From Guillardia theta CCMP2712 (lineage: Eukaryota; Cryptophyceae; Pyrenomonadales; Geminigeraceae): 64,000 nt of DNA. Each line of letters opens with the position of its first letter. Position 1 is the first letter of the stretch. Positions 1-11,702 of the stretch are shown one piece after another. Where the stretch lies: positions 371,988 through 435,987 of the forward strand of contig NW_005434662.1 in the NCBI RefSeq assembly GCF_000315625.1, given 5' to 3'. Made by a program: the position numbers and the translations under genes. The notes beneath the pieces are model-generated. The model had not been told where the DNA came from, made no database searches, and saw only the letters and a list, made by a program, of their open reading frames with translations.

Positions 1-3000
1 CCAGGTCCCTTCAACTCCGTCGTTGGTGCTTGAAGGAGACAGAGCAGTTCGAGTGATTTGGACGCAGCCGACCGACACTGGAGCTGGATTCACAAACAAC
101 GAGAATTTCGTTATAAGGTCAGTTTCTTGCATTCTCATCCCCCTCATCCTCCTTCTCTCTCTCCCTACCTCCTCCCGCCTCTTCCCCTCTCTCCCTGCCC
201 ATCCACTCCCTCTCCCTCCGATGAAGGCTGCCACTGACGACATCTTGCTCCAGATACGAACTTCAGTTCTCTAACGCCAGCTGGCCCTCGGCTGTTGCCT
301 ACACGACGAATACTCTGCTGGACGGCCTGGAGGCAGGGGTAGCCCTTCGAGTCCAAGTCCGAGCTGTCAACCCAGTGGGAGCTGGGAACTTCTCCTCCCT
401 CTCTGACCCCATCACGCCGCTGCGCCTGCCCAGCTCCCCGTTCATCCGCAACGTCACCGTCCTCAGCGACGCAGGCTCCTCCCTGGTCGTGGCTGTAAAC
501 TTCTCAGCACCTGCAGATGATGGGCTCGACGGGGTGGAGGTCAGCCTGAGCTACTTCATCCTCGCAACGTCGGAAGAAGGAGGATGCGACAACGTGACAG
601 GGGAGGCAGCACAGGGAGCAACGGGCTTCATCCTGCCTGCTGTGACCAAGGGCTGCAACTATACCTTCAGAGTAAGAGCGAGGAACGCCGCGGGCTACGG
701 GAGCTACAGCAGCCCCGTCACTAGGCTCCTCGTCGGCCTCCCTTCCGCTCCTCGGGTACAGCAGGTGAGCTTGCTCGGAGAGCTGCTGGAGAACAAGTTC
801 TCTTGGGCCCTGACAGCCTCGTGGACGCTGCCGGAGGATACGGGAGGGGGAGGGCCCGACGTAGCCTTCATCAAGGACTATCTTGTGAAGGTCTCTCAGG
901 ACCCCTCCTTCTCCCAGCTGATAGCGCAGGAGGAGGTCAGCAACACCACCCTCCACCTCACCTTCGACACCAGCCAGCTGCAGACCAGGCTCCCCCTCCT
1001 CCTCCGCATCTCCGCCAGGAACCTCCTCGGCCTCGGATTGCCGGCTGTCAACTCCACCGACATAGTCCGAGTGCTGTCGGTCCAGAACGTCTCCCTCACG
1101 TTCTTCGAGCCTTCGGTTCAGGACATCCAGGAGGCAACAGCTGGGTCCCTCGTGGGCTGCGTGGTTGAGTTCTCCCTCCCATCCAACGTGAACCAGTTTG
1201 ACACCCTAGTTGTCAAGTTCGTCGACTTTGACCTATCTCGAGTCAGCCCCGTCAACGACACCCTCAAGGTGCTGGAGGGAGGCATCATCTCCAGCTACTC
1301 TGGCCCCTTTGCGCTCAGCTGGGGCTCCCTCCCAGCTGATCAGGTGCAGCTCAACCTGTCGGCCCCGGTCAGCGTTACTGCCGGGTCTCTCTTCAGCTTC
1401 AGCCTGTCAAACTTGACGTGCCGCCACTGGTCGGGCCGGACCTCGTTCGAGCTCCGCGTCCTCTCCTCCTCCGGCCTTGTTGCGGAGGTTTTCGACGTCC
1501 CTGGCCTCCTCCTCCTACCCGGCAGCCTCTCCGCCAACGTCAGCATCCTCGACCAGCGCGTGCAGGCTTCTGCTGTCGTCCAGCTGATGCCCTCCTTGGA
1601 GAACCTGATCCCAGCTAGTGCCATACTGAACCTCACAGTCAGCTCTCAGTTCGTCCTCGAGGACTACCTCACCGTGCAGACGAGCGACTTGCTCGGCGAC
1701 TTCACGCTGCAGGCGGAGGGGAGGAGCATCGTCATCACCCGGCAGGGGCCGGAAGTGAGCTACGGTCAGCTGCTCTCCTTCTCCCTTCTGGGCCTCAAGA
1801 GCGTCGCCAACATGACCGTGCTCGAGCCCTTCGCTCTGCAGACGCGCAGAGTGGAGGGAGAGGTCATCGACCAGATCAGCCCGCTCCTCCCTTCCTACAG
1901 CTTCCGCCCTGCCTCTGCTGGGAACCTCTCCTGCCCTGCTGGGACTTACCTGGAGCGCCTCGGCTGCACCAACTGCCCGGGCAACTCCAGCTCCCCAACC
2001 GGCAGCACCTCCATCCTCAACTGCACCTGCATCCCGGGCTTCACCGGCATCATCACCTCCCTCACCTCCTCCTGCTCCCCATGCCCTCCTGGCACTAGCA
2101 AGCAGCTCCCTGGCAACGGGACCTGCCAGCCCTGCGGGCCTGAGACGTACTCCCCGAGGGAGGGACAGGCTGCCTGCCCGCCCAACGACGACCTGAGGGC
2201 CTGCGACAACTTGGCGTGCAAGTTCCAGAAGGTTTCAAAGGATGCAGTGCTGTGGAACCCTCTAGCATGGCTCTCCTTCGGCGGACCGGCGCCCGGCAAG
2301 CTGATTCCGGACTCCGAGCTCTACTACTCCCTCCCGGGCCAGAACAGGATACTCAAGTTCGACCGCCAGTCAGGTGCCATCCTCCTAGATGCCGGCTGCC
2401 AGAGCGGCCGCCTGCCCTCCGACGTCGCCGTCCCTGCCGCGTCTGCATGTTTCAACATGCCCACTGCCATGCTGAAAGTCGGCAACTCACTGATCATCGC
2501 TGACACGATGAACTTTGCACTACGTCAGCTCGACCTGTCCTCCTCGACCGTCTCCACACTTCCAGTTGGGACGCCAGGTGGACCCACTTTCCTCCCTAAC
2601 CCCGTATCCCTTCCCCTGTGCTTGCTGTCCTCCTCTCCTCTCTACTGTCCCTCCTGACCTCTCCTCCCTCTCCTCCCCCTCAATTTGCCACCCAGAATTT
2701 TCTAAGAGGTTCATCGTGCGTGACCTTCTCTGCCCTTGTCCCCCTCCCTTGCCTCTCCTCCTCTCTCCTCCTCTCTCCTCCTCTCTCCTCCTCTCTCCTC
2801 CTCTCTCTTCCTCTCTCCTCTCTCAACCTCCTGTCTTTGCCTTTGACTGCCTCCCAGGGTTTGCAGGGACAGCCGATGGCAATCGGAGCACAGCACAACT
2901 CGAGTTGCCCATCGGTCTGGCTGCGAGTTCAAGCACAGGGAGCTCGAGCACTCTCTACCTGCTCGACAACAATCGAGGTAGAGCGAGCAAGACGAGCAGG

Positions 3001-4365
3001 TCGAGGTCAAGGACGGCGAGGAGAGAATGTGAAAGGGGAAGCAGAGTACAAGACGAGGAAACAAGGAGATGGGGGAGGGAAAGGGGATGGAGCAGAGAGA
3101 ATCAACGGATCTCTCTGCAAGTGACCTCACTACTTCCTGACAGTTCGCATGGTCAACGTCATCACTGGGGAGGTTCAAACACTTGCAGGATCAGGAGCCA
3201 ACGGCTTCGTAGACGGTGAGGCCGAGAGGTTTCCTGTCGCCTCCTCTCACTTGAGCCCTTGCAGGCGTCGGGACCTCCGCTGAGTTCCACAGTCCTCGGG
3301 ACATAGTCCTCGATGGGGTGAGCCAAGTGACTGAGGGCTAGGAGGCGCTGAAGGGCTAGCAGGACAAGCTCTACATTGCAGATAGTGGAAGCCACCGCAT
3401 CCGTACTCTGAGCATCTCCACCAGGGACGTCTCGACGCTTGCCGGTAGATACCGCCTCCTTCTCCTCCTCCTCCTCCTCCTCCTCCTCCTCCTCCTCCTC
3501 CTCCTCCTCCTCCTCCTCCTCCTCCTCCTCCTCCCCCACCTCGCATTCGTTTTCTCGTCTCCTAATTCCACTCCATCCCTTGTTCCTCTCCTCTTCCTCC
3601 TCTTCACCTCTGACGCCCAGCAGGATACGCGTGGAAGCAGGGAACGCAAGACGGCAAGGGGACCTTCGCTCGCTTCCTCTCTCCCTTCAGCCTCGCCCTC
3701 TCCTCCGCTGTAAACTCCTTGGCCCTCTCTGCTCCAGAGGTGCTGACGTCACCACCCACCGCAGACCAACGAGCTCTTCGTTGCCGACTATGACGCCATG
3801 AACATCCGGGTGGTGAACTTAGAGACTCAGATTGTGACTACCCTCCTGTCCACTCCGTACCACGTCAATTCGATCGCTCTTGTAAGCCAGTCCTCCCCTC
3901 CCATCTCCTCCCCTCCCATCTCCTCCCTCCCTCCCTTCCCTCCCATCTCCTCCCTCCCTCCCTCCCTCCCTTCCTCCCTCCCTCCTCCCTCTGCCCCTCC
4001 TCCCCTTCATTCATCTTCTTGACGGCGTTCGCAGACAGACAGTTCTACAAGCGTCAACATGATCTACATCGCCAACAGAGCGCGAGTCGACAGGTGACCG
4101 GCGCGGTTCTGTTCCTAGTCGCCAGCTCTCCCCTTCAGCTCCTCCTGACCCCCCTCCTCCTGATCTTCCTGACGATTTCCTTTGCTAGACTTCTCTTCCT
4201 CTGTGCGCCCGGCTACTACAGGGAGGGGAACACAAAGTCGGGTATCGCTAGAGGAAGAGGAGCGACTCACAGGGCCGCAGGTGCTACGTCTGCGCGCCGA
4301 GCTGCCAGGATGGACAGACCTTCATTCCCCTCTGCGACGGCATCGACGACAACATCTGCGAGTGA
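1..4365 (+). CDS. FN3 / ephrin-receptor-like / NHL-repeat surface protein (5' partial)
   Basis: The gene enters from the left edge. Proposed exons: <1-117, 254-2577, 2858-2977, 3144-3215, 3265-3317, 3363-3444, 3624-3739, 3765-3881, 4035-4093, 4189-4236, 4281-4365, with GT-AG introns and phase kept at each junction. Exons 1-2 read as fibronectin type III modules (NPVGAGNFS and ARNAAGYGSYS are typical strand-G ends) and carry many N-glycosylation sequons. A Cys-rich ephrin-receptor-like stretch follows around 1930-2170 (CPAGTY...CTNCPG...CPPGTS). From about 2290 NHL beta-propeller blades appear, each with an 'LYIADSGSHRIR'-type strand spread over the small exons. The last two exons make a second Cys-rich tail (CAPGYYREGNTK, then CYVCAPSC). 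Probably extracellular or membrane-linked, but no membrane segment is seen in this part. The substrate or partner is unknown. The (TCC)n tract at 3463-3534 lies in an intron. Confidence 0.85.
3463..3534 (+). repeat. (TCC)n microsatellite in an intron
   Basis: About 24 uninterrupted TCC units lie inside the intron 3445-3623 of the NHL gene. Antiparallel open frames across it (poly-Glu, poly-Gly, poly-Arg) are artefacts of the repeat. Confidence 0.95.
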
Positions 4366-5029
4366 TGGAGTGACTTGTACATAGCAAACTTATACTCGAC
4401 CTTGACATCATGAAACGTCATCAAGTGTCAACTTCATTGCCCCATATTCATCCAGGATTTTGACCGTTTGAAGCCGGCCGGATCGGATACTACCAGACTC
4501 GGCAGTGATTCCTCTTGCTCGGCAGCAGCCTCTGAGCCGGAACCGGCGCCCCTTCCCTCTTCCTTCAGGATTGCCGGCAGCGTCGACGTCATCCCTGTAG
4601 TAGGGGTCCGACCCTCCTTCGTCAAGTCGAGCTCAGTCAGGACCTTCCATGGATGTGCATCATCACTGGCATGATCCCGGATGGGAGACAGAGTTCTGTG
4701 CGACCTCAAGTGATACCCGTCCCAAGCCACCGATTGTCGCCATTCCAACTGAAGCAGAAGAAGGAAGAAAGCGCTGGTTGACATGTTCTTCTCTCTCCTC
4801 CTCTCTACCAAATCAAGTAGGTTCACAGGATTCTGATAATGCTCGATAGGTCGAGCCGATCTATCAGGTCTGAAGTGATCAGGACCGCCTCATGGAAGTT
4901 GTAACGAGCATCCTCGTGTATGTTCAAACTGCTCGAGCTTGGCAGCATTGTACTTCAACCTACATGATGCGAGAGAAGCAGAAGTGTATGTACATGCACG
5001 GTAGACGATCAACCCTGTGCTAGCTCAAC
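4366..5029. other. Intergenic stretch, no supported gene
   Basis: Short open frames exist on both strands around 4434-4826, but none has a recognisable domain or convincing splice partners. It is likely the 3' flank of the NHL gene plus spacer. Confidence 0.6.
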
Positions 5030-5290
5030 CATGTTGCTCCCCCCAGCATGCCTTGCATCGCGATCGGACTCGCCAGTGCTCGCATATATCCTCCCTCCCC
5101 CGCATGCCTTGCATTTCGATCGCTACCTCCCGTGCTCGCATACAACCCTTGTTCTTTTTCTCTGTCCTGTTGTATCTTCTCGCTGTTCCTCTCCTCTCCT
5201 GTCCTCCCCTTCCTCTGAGCCCTCCATCTTCCTCCTCCTTCCCGCTATCTCGCTGCATCTCAATCTCGCTGGACATGTCCGGTACCATTC
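5030..5290 (-). pseudogene. Decayed copy of the Cys-His 18-residue repeat gene
   Basis: Read on the minus strand, this segment matches the start of the array at 33320-34044. It has a charged, glutamate/arginine-rich leader, then a CEHGR unit and a second CEHWRVRSRCKAC unit. The first unit carries a TAG stop right after CEHGR. Two extra bases between the units (GGATATATGC against GAGCATATGC) break the frame. The upstream leader also resembles that of the intact array (…RKRTRVVCEHG against …RKQKKVVCEHG). I read it as a dead two-repeat relative rather than a functional gene. Confidence 0.75.
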
Positions 5291-5481
5291 ATTCCCTGAT
5301 TCATCCCCCTCATATTCAATGTGTGTGAGGGGATGTGGGGTCCTGCACGACATCCTCCAGGGATGAGGCGGATCATGCGGCAACCAAGAGCAGGGACCAG
5401 CAGCTAGGAGGAGAGGGGGAACAGGAGGAGGAGGAGGAGGGAGGAGGGAGGAGCTCTGCTGGAGGAGGAGAGCAACCCATC

Positions 5482-8400
5482 ATGAGGAGCATCAACCTTG
5501 CCCTGAGCCTCTTCGTAGCCACCTGCGTCTGCAAGCTGCATCTGCCATCTCAGGCGAGGCATGCAGCTCCCTGTTGCCGCTATGGTCGAACGTCTGCCCT
5601 GCGCGTGCTGCGGTTGCAAGGGGGTACAGTGAGCGACGAGGACGCGGAATATCCATCCCTTGCTGCTGCGAAGGAGAGATTGATCAAGGAGATGAACGAA
5701 AAGGGAGACAGTGAAGACGCATACTCCGACGAGGAGATCCTTCCAGACAGGAGCGCTATCTCCGACTGGAGTTTCACGCATGGGAGCGGGGAGGGCCCCT
5801 GGGAGGAGAGAGAGTTTGTGAGTCTACACAATGTCAAGACCGGGGCGACGATCGAGTTGTTGAGGGACGCAGGGCACATGTCGTTCTCGTTTCAGTGCAG
5901 CAAGAAGGGGTAAGCTTCTTTCTTGTGTGAGGCAAGAGCTGAAGTCGAAGAACAGAGAAGTTCGTTCATACCTGGGCAACGACGCTGGTTTTGTGTTCAC
6001 ACCGTCCCTGAGTGCAAGGAACCTCGTGGTTGATGGCAAGGTGAAGAGAGTCCCGATACTGGATGTGCAGGGCTTCGAGGAGGACGGACGGATGACGTTC
6101 GGGTCGTGGATCTTCGAGCTGGAAGCGGATGATACGGAGAAAAGGTGGAGGAACATCGTGGTGCGGAACACAGGTGAGCATGCGTGCGTGGAGGGTCATG
6201 TTGCCTGATGAGGGTTGAAGGGGGCTCCCCCGAGGACGAGATGTTCCTACGGCCCGAAGGCTTCGTCTTCACTTCCGCCAGGTCGCTGAAAGCGATGGTG
6301 GTGGAGTACTCTAGGATAGAGTGGGTGTCTTTGGGGACTATGGCAGAGTACCTCCTCCAAGATGACCTGATGTTTGACCGCCAAGTTGAGAGCGAGGAGG
6401 AGGAGGAGGGGGCAGGGGAAGAGGAGAGAAACGAGATTGCAGACTTGCTCCAAGAAGGAAGGTCGGGGCTGAGAGGATACGACGGGGAGCTGGAGCCTCT
6501 GCACGAGGTTGTGGAGAGAGAGAACGAGAAGATGCAGGCAGAGGTGAACCCTTCACCTCCACCCGCTCCTACCTGACTAGCGCGTCCAGCCCGACAACCT
6601 GAAACCGTCTGGGAATAAGCTGCTGGAAGAAGCGTTCCCGTGGATCAAGGAGGGGATGGAGGAGGAAAAGGAGGAAAATCCTGAGATGGACTACAATAAG
6701 TTCGGCGATTATTTCTCTCAGCCTTCAGCTACCTACCTCCATCCAATCAAGGGTAGCCAGCCCCTCTACCAAACGAACTACCACGACCCGACGACGATGA
6801 CTCAGTTCCGATATGAAAACGTCTCTCTGCAAGAGCTCGTGGACATGAAGCTACGCGAGAGGGAGAAGGAGAGGGAGACGTGGAAGCGCTCGACAAGCTT
6901 GCTCGTGCAGGAACCTGTTTCTCTCCTCCCCTCCCCTTGTGACATCTTGCTTGCAGGCAGGGCACGCCGAGAACGAGAAGGCTGCGACCGACATGCTTGT
7001 CAACCACTTCAATGCCACCCTTGATCAGCTGGTGTACGTGCTGGAGCTCGTCGACCACAGGCTGGTGGGAGACATTGTGGAAGGGTTCAACCTGCTGGAG
7101 CGAAGGAGGCAAGCATACTTGGAGTACGACGATGACGACATCGACCAGACGCTCCTGGGCGTCGGGAAGTTCAACGAGCTCTGTCAGAGCCTTGACCCTG
7201 ATTACATGAAGAAGCTGCAGCTGAGAATCAACGCCTCCCATGAGGCTCTGCCAGCCAAGTGGTCAGAGCTGAACGAGACTGCAGTCTGGAAGAAGTCGGC
7301 GGTGGACGTGGCCCCCTACGCGTATCACTCAGGTCTGATCATCAGCAATGAGCAGCTGGTGGAATGGGAGAAGAGGCGCAGGGAGAGGGATCAGAAGCTC
7401 TCAACTTCGCTGCTCCAACAGGCTGCGGCATTCCTACGAGCAGACGAGAAGGCCAATGACGTTCTGCCGTTAAAAGATGTAGACGATAGCAAACTGATGC
7501 TGCAAGAGACTCATTATCCCAGCGAGCTCAACCTGACAGTCGTAGGCGGTAAGGACGTGCAGCAGCAGTCGAGCTTGTTCTCTCAGAAAGTCAACAACTC
7601 GATGACTAGCCTTGCGATCCAAGGACGGCTGGACACGCAGGTGAAGCTCATGCAGGCGCTGGTTGAGGAGTCGCACAAGAACAGGAGGCTCGCAGCTCGA
7701 AAGCAAAAGATCGATCTAGAACATGTGAACATGATCGAGTCGCTACGGCCTGCCAAGAATGGGACAGAGGAGGAGGAGGAGGAGGAGGAGGTCGATCTTT
7801 CTGCATTAGACAATGAGATCGAGCGACTAGAAAACGAGCTTCAATCGTTGCGCATGGACTCAGCTGAAACCAGTGACTCATTCCAGATCAAAACCAAGAA
7901 AGTTCAGCCCAAGGAAAAGATTTCTTTAGGCCACAAAGTTTCAGATGTCGATCCCTTGGTGGAGCTTAAGAAGAAGATTGACAAGACGAAAATGAAAGGA
8001 GACGACTTGAGCTTGCAGAAGATTCTTGGGAAAGAAAAGAAACAATCTGGAAGTCTGCCAAACATCAACGACCTGCTCAAAGGGATGAAATCCAAGCCTT
8101 CGAACACTTCTGGGCATATTTGGACTCCTGACGTCATCCAAAAGTTGTTTGCAAATGCCACTAATGCTACTAGCGACGCTGAAATCGGTAACTTCGCACC
8201 AGTCGTTCCTTACTTGCTTGTGTCCGTTGTTCTTGATGCTTGCCGAATATGTTTTTTATTCTGGCTGTTGGTTCTTTCCGTGTTTTTTAAGTTTCCTACT
8301 CTTAAGTTTCCTCCATATATGACCATGATGCATCTAGACGCCAAAATTGCTTTGGACCAAGCATTGAAGAATGCGATGGGAATGCTTGAATCGATTTCAA

Positions 8401-10003
8401 GTCGACCCACCTCCGTCATTTCAAATAATTCCAGTATGTTTCATCAGCCTGTTAACATTTTTTTGATCACTTGACCAGTCAAACCCGAATGGCTACAGCC
8501 TGCCGATCTCACTGGTCTGCAAGACAGTGACAATGAAACCGTTGGGGAGGGGGGAGACGAGGAGCAAGAATGGGACGGGGACTTGCTATGGACGATGGGC
8601 AAGCAAGAAGATCCAGACGTGAACGACGAGTTCCCTCCCCCTCATTTTCAACATGGCGGTACTGCTGGCGGGACTGCAGCAGGTCTTGACAGGACGGACG
8701 AGCCGATGGATGCGCATGGGGACGAGATTGTGAAAATGCCCAAGGGTTCAGGCTCAGCAGAAGACGACTGGGTAAGCTCCATGACTGCGCAGGAGGTCTG
8801 GGACATCGTTCAGGGAAGAGGACAAGGAGGAGATGGGTACACTGTCCTTCGGAACCGGATCTACGGCACAGTCATCGAGTTGTACCATGATAGCGATGAT
8901 GGTGGGTCAGGTACAAGTCATTCCCTGCCCCTGATTCGTGCTGTCAGGGTTTTTCCGCTTCCTTCCAGGCGCTGCTATGCCCCGTGATCGGACCGAGAAG
9001 GGGGAGCCGATGTGGAGGGTGAAGTGCCAGGACAAGGGAGGACAGACACTGACTATCTCAACAGGGGGAGTTTACAAGAACCATCTTCACCTGTGCGAGG
9101 TCAGCTGCACTCTGCAGCCTGTCCAACTTGTCAAGCTTGCGCAGGTGGGGAGACTTCTGGCCCCGCGTCTGCTTCATGGCCCACATGCTGGTTCGTTTGA
9201 TCATAGAGATCAAGGTGAGAAGAGACCCCCGACCAGCAGCCGCCCAGCTGGAACTTTGACCTCCTCCCATTCTAATCATCTGTCAGGATCGATCCAAGGT
9301 TCGCTACCCCTACGACAAGAGCACAGCAGCCGGGCTCTGGACAATCAGTGGGTCCCCCACTCGCACTAGCGGGAGAGCATGACGACTGTCCCCGCAGGTC
9401 CTCAAGGTGCCGTCATGAAGGTCTCGTGGTCGTTGGACGCCCATCGGTCGATCCCTCACAAGGCGCGAGGGCTGCTGGTGAGGTGCGGGTGGAGGTACTG
9501 GTGGAGCTGACGTGACGCAGTTCCTCACCCCCGACGGGTTCATCTTCTTCGGCGAGAGAAGCATAGTGCATGTCTGCCTTGCCCTCCCGCCTCCTCTTCC
9601 CACCCCGCTGACTTCACCGCAGGTGTGTCGTGGTGAGGAGCCCAGGAGGATGCCAAGATACGCGTTACAGACCCCCTTCGAGCTGACAGCAGCAGGGCAG
9701 AAGTACTTCGAGCATGAGCTGGAGGTGTTTTATCTCCTTCCATCAGATCTTTCAAACAGTGACGTCCATGGCAGAGTCGTCTGGATTGGTATCTCAACGA
9801 CGACGAGGCTGAGCAGCTCACGATCTGCTGTAAAGAGGTGAAATTTCGTGCTGGGAGCTGCTGGACTTACAGCCCGTCGACAGGGAGGAGGCAAAGAGCT
9901 TGTGAGGCTGAAGAGGAGACCCGAGTCGATCCGACCAGTCAGACGATTCAATTCCCACATCGACGCGTACGAGCAAACTCCCATCAACATTTCCCACCTC
10001 TAG
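5482..10003 (+). CDS. Large unknown protein with duplicated internal domain, hydrophobic N-terminus
   Basis: Start ATG 5482, stop TAG 10001-10003. Proposed exons: 5482-5894, 5932-6173, 6221-6543, 6581-6904, 6957-8433, 8479-8901, 8969-9092, 9145-9214, 9287-9347, 9398-9477, 9521-9565, 9623-9724, 9775-9837, 9884-10003. This gives 1288 residues with phase kept throughout. The N-terminus (MRSINLALSLFVATCVC) looks like a signal peptide, followed by an Arg/Ala-rich stretch that could be a plastid transit sequence. Two halves share a pattern: 'RPEGFVF…SLK' near 6250 and 'TPDGFIFFGERSI' near 9530. 'GATIELLRD' near 5840 likewise resembles 'GTVIELYHD' near 8875. The middle is charged and coiled-coil-like (Glu runs at 7770 and 6390). 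The hydrophobic run coded at 8200-8300 may be a membrane segment or an unspliced intron. Family not recognised. The first intron boundary (37 nt) is the least certain. Confidence 0.75.
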
Positions 10004-10150
10004 GATACTTGGAGCATGTTTTTCTACCTAGTCCCTTGGAGCAGACATCACTGGTCAATAATCAGCCCCATGCGCTAGTAAATCTTCTCCTCTCTGCTCT
10101 CCCTCCACTCCCTCCACTCCTCCACTACCTCCACTCCCTCCCTCCCTCCC
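10004..10150. other. 3' flank of the unknown gene, no gene seen
   Basis: Pyrimidine-rich spacer leading into the tetranucleotide satellite. Confidence 0.5.
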
Positions 10151-10453
10151 TCACTCACTCACTCACTCACTCACTCACTCACTCCCTCCCTCACTCACTC
10201 ACTCAATCACTCACTCACTCCCTCCACTCCCTCACTCACTCACTCACTCACTCACTCACTCACTCACTCACTCACTCACTCACTCACTCACTCACTCACT
10301 CACTCACTCACTCACTCACTCACTCACTCACTCACTCACTCACTCACTCACTCACTCACTCACTCACTCACTCACTCACTCACTCACTCACTCACTCACT
10401 CACTCACTCACTCACTCACTCACTCACTCACTCACTCACTCACTCACTCACTA
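10151..10453 (+). repeat. (TCAC)n tetranucleotide satellite, about 300 bp
   Basis: A nearly pure CTCA/TCAC repeat with a few CTCC interruptions near its left end. It creates a long His-Ser-Leu-Thr open frame that is an artefact. It lies between two genes on the same strand. Confidence 0.97.
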
Positions 10454-11244
10454 GCTCACTGTCCTCCGCTTGTTCGCAGCCAAGTCTCTCGTCATAGAGT
10501 TTCACATTTTTCTTGGGTGTTTCTTTTTCAAATTCACCCGGCACGACTTATTACCCTGGGGTGGTGTCACTGTGGGGTGGGTGATATCCATCAGGGGTGT
10601 CTCGGATACCCGTTATTTGTCTGTCAGAGACATGGGCAATAACCGGTAGTCAATAATTCTGAGGGGTGACGGAAGCATTGTTGGGGTGGGGTAGATCGTA
10701 GTTCATTGCGTCAGTAGCCGACAGGACGAAAATGGTGAGGTGGAGGGAGGGAGGGGAGAGAGAGGAGAGGGAGAGAAGCAAGAGAGGAGGCAAGGGGAGG
10801 AGGGAGAGGAGGAGGGAGGAGAGATGAAAACGTATGTGTGGAAACCACCGCATGCTCCTCGTGAGATTGAGGCGAGGTAGATGAGAAGAAGTCGACAAGC
10901 ATGTAGATGTTCTCAGGACGATGAGGAAGAAGAGTAGAAGGTTATCAATCAAAATATGCTGACTAGCAACGTTGGTACCTCCATCCAATCTCATAGTAGA
11001 TCCTCGGTCTACGGGCATCTTCGTCGCTCACAGGGATAGAAACCAGCATTAGACCAGAAGGGTGGAACTTTGATGATTAGCCGGGTACAGGAGTGCAGGA
11101 AAGAAGACGATCTAGATGATCGGGTCGTTAAAATGAGCTGACGAGATTGTTCTCCTCACAGCAGTCCATGGTAACAGGGCAAGGTACTCCTCCATCAGGA
11201 TGGTAACGCGATGACGTGACAAGCGAGACTGTGCAGGTTATCCC
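10454..11244. other. Intergenic stretch with a purine-rich tract
   Basis: It contains a G-rich section (10550-10690, with GGGGTGG words) and a GGGAGA-type purine tract at 10735-10825. No coding signal is recognised. Confidence 0.6.
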
Positions 11245-11611
11245 ATGTACCAGCAGTACCAACCTGTGAGCATCGTCGGGGGATATCAGCAATATTCCTA
11301 CCCCAATATGAATGCTGGTGAGGGGGAGGGGGAGTTGGAGAGGGGGAGAAATAAAGACGGAGAAAGGGAGAGCGAGAGAGCGAGAGAGTGAGAAAATGTG
11401 GGAGGAGAGGGTGAGGGAAGTGAAGATGTGTTTCTTCAGGTTGGACCAATCAGAGTTGGCCGAGCCAACAGTATGTGCGAGTGCAGGTTCCTGCTCAAGC
11501 ACAGGCCTCGCAGGTGCAGTATCAGAGAGTTACCTATACCATGAGTGAGTGGAGATGTTTGCGGGTGAAGGATCTGAATCCCTTGACAGCGAATCCTTAT
11601 GCAAATCAGAT

Positions 11612-11702
<91 letters not shown>

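Noticed and set aside
3162-3649. Poly-Glu, poly-Gly and poly-Arg open frames
   Set aside because: Translations of a (GGA)n microsatellite that lies in an intron of the opposite-strand gene.
4434-4826. Open frames on both strands after the NHL gene
   Set aside because: Neither shows a domain. Attempts to join the plus frame to the NHL gene reach a stop at once.
9838-10497. Open frame coding (HSLT)n
   Set aside because: Reading-through of the tetranucleotide satellite; it starts inside the last exons of the unknown gene in another frame.
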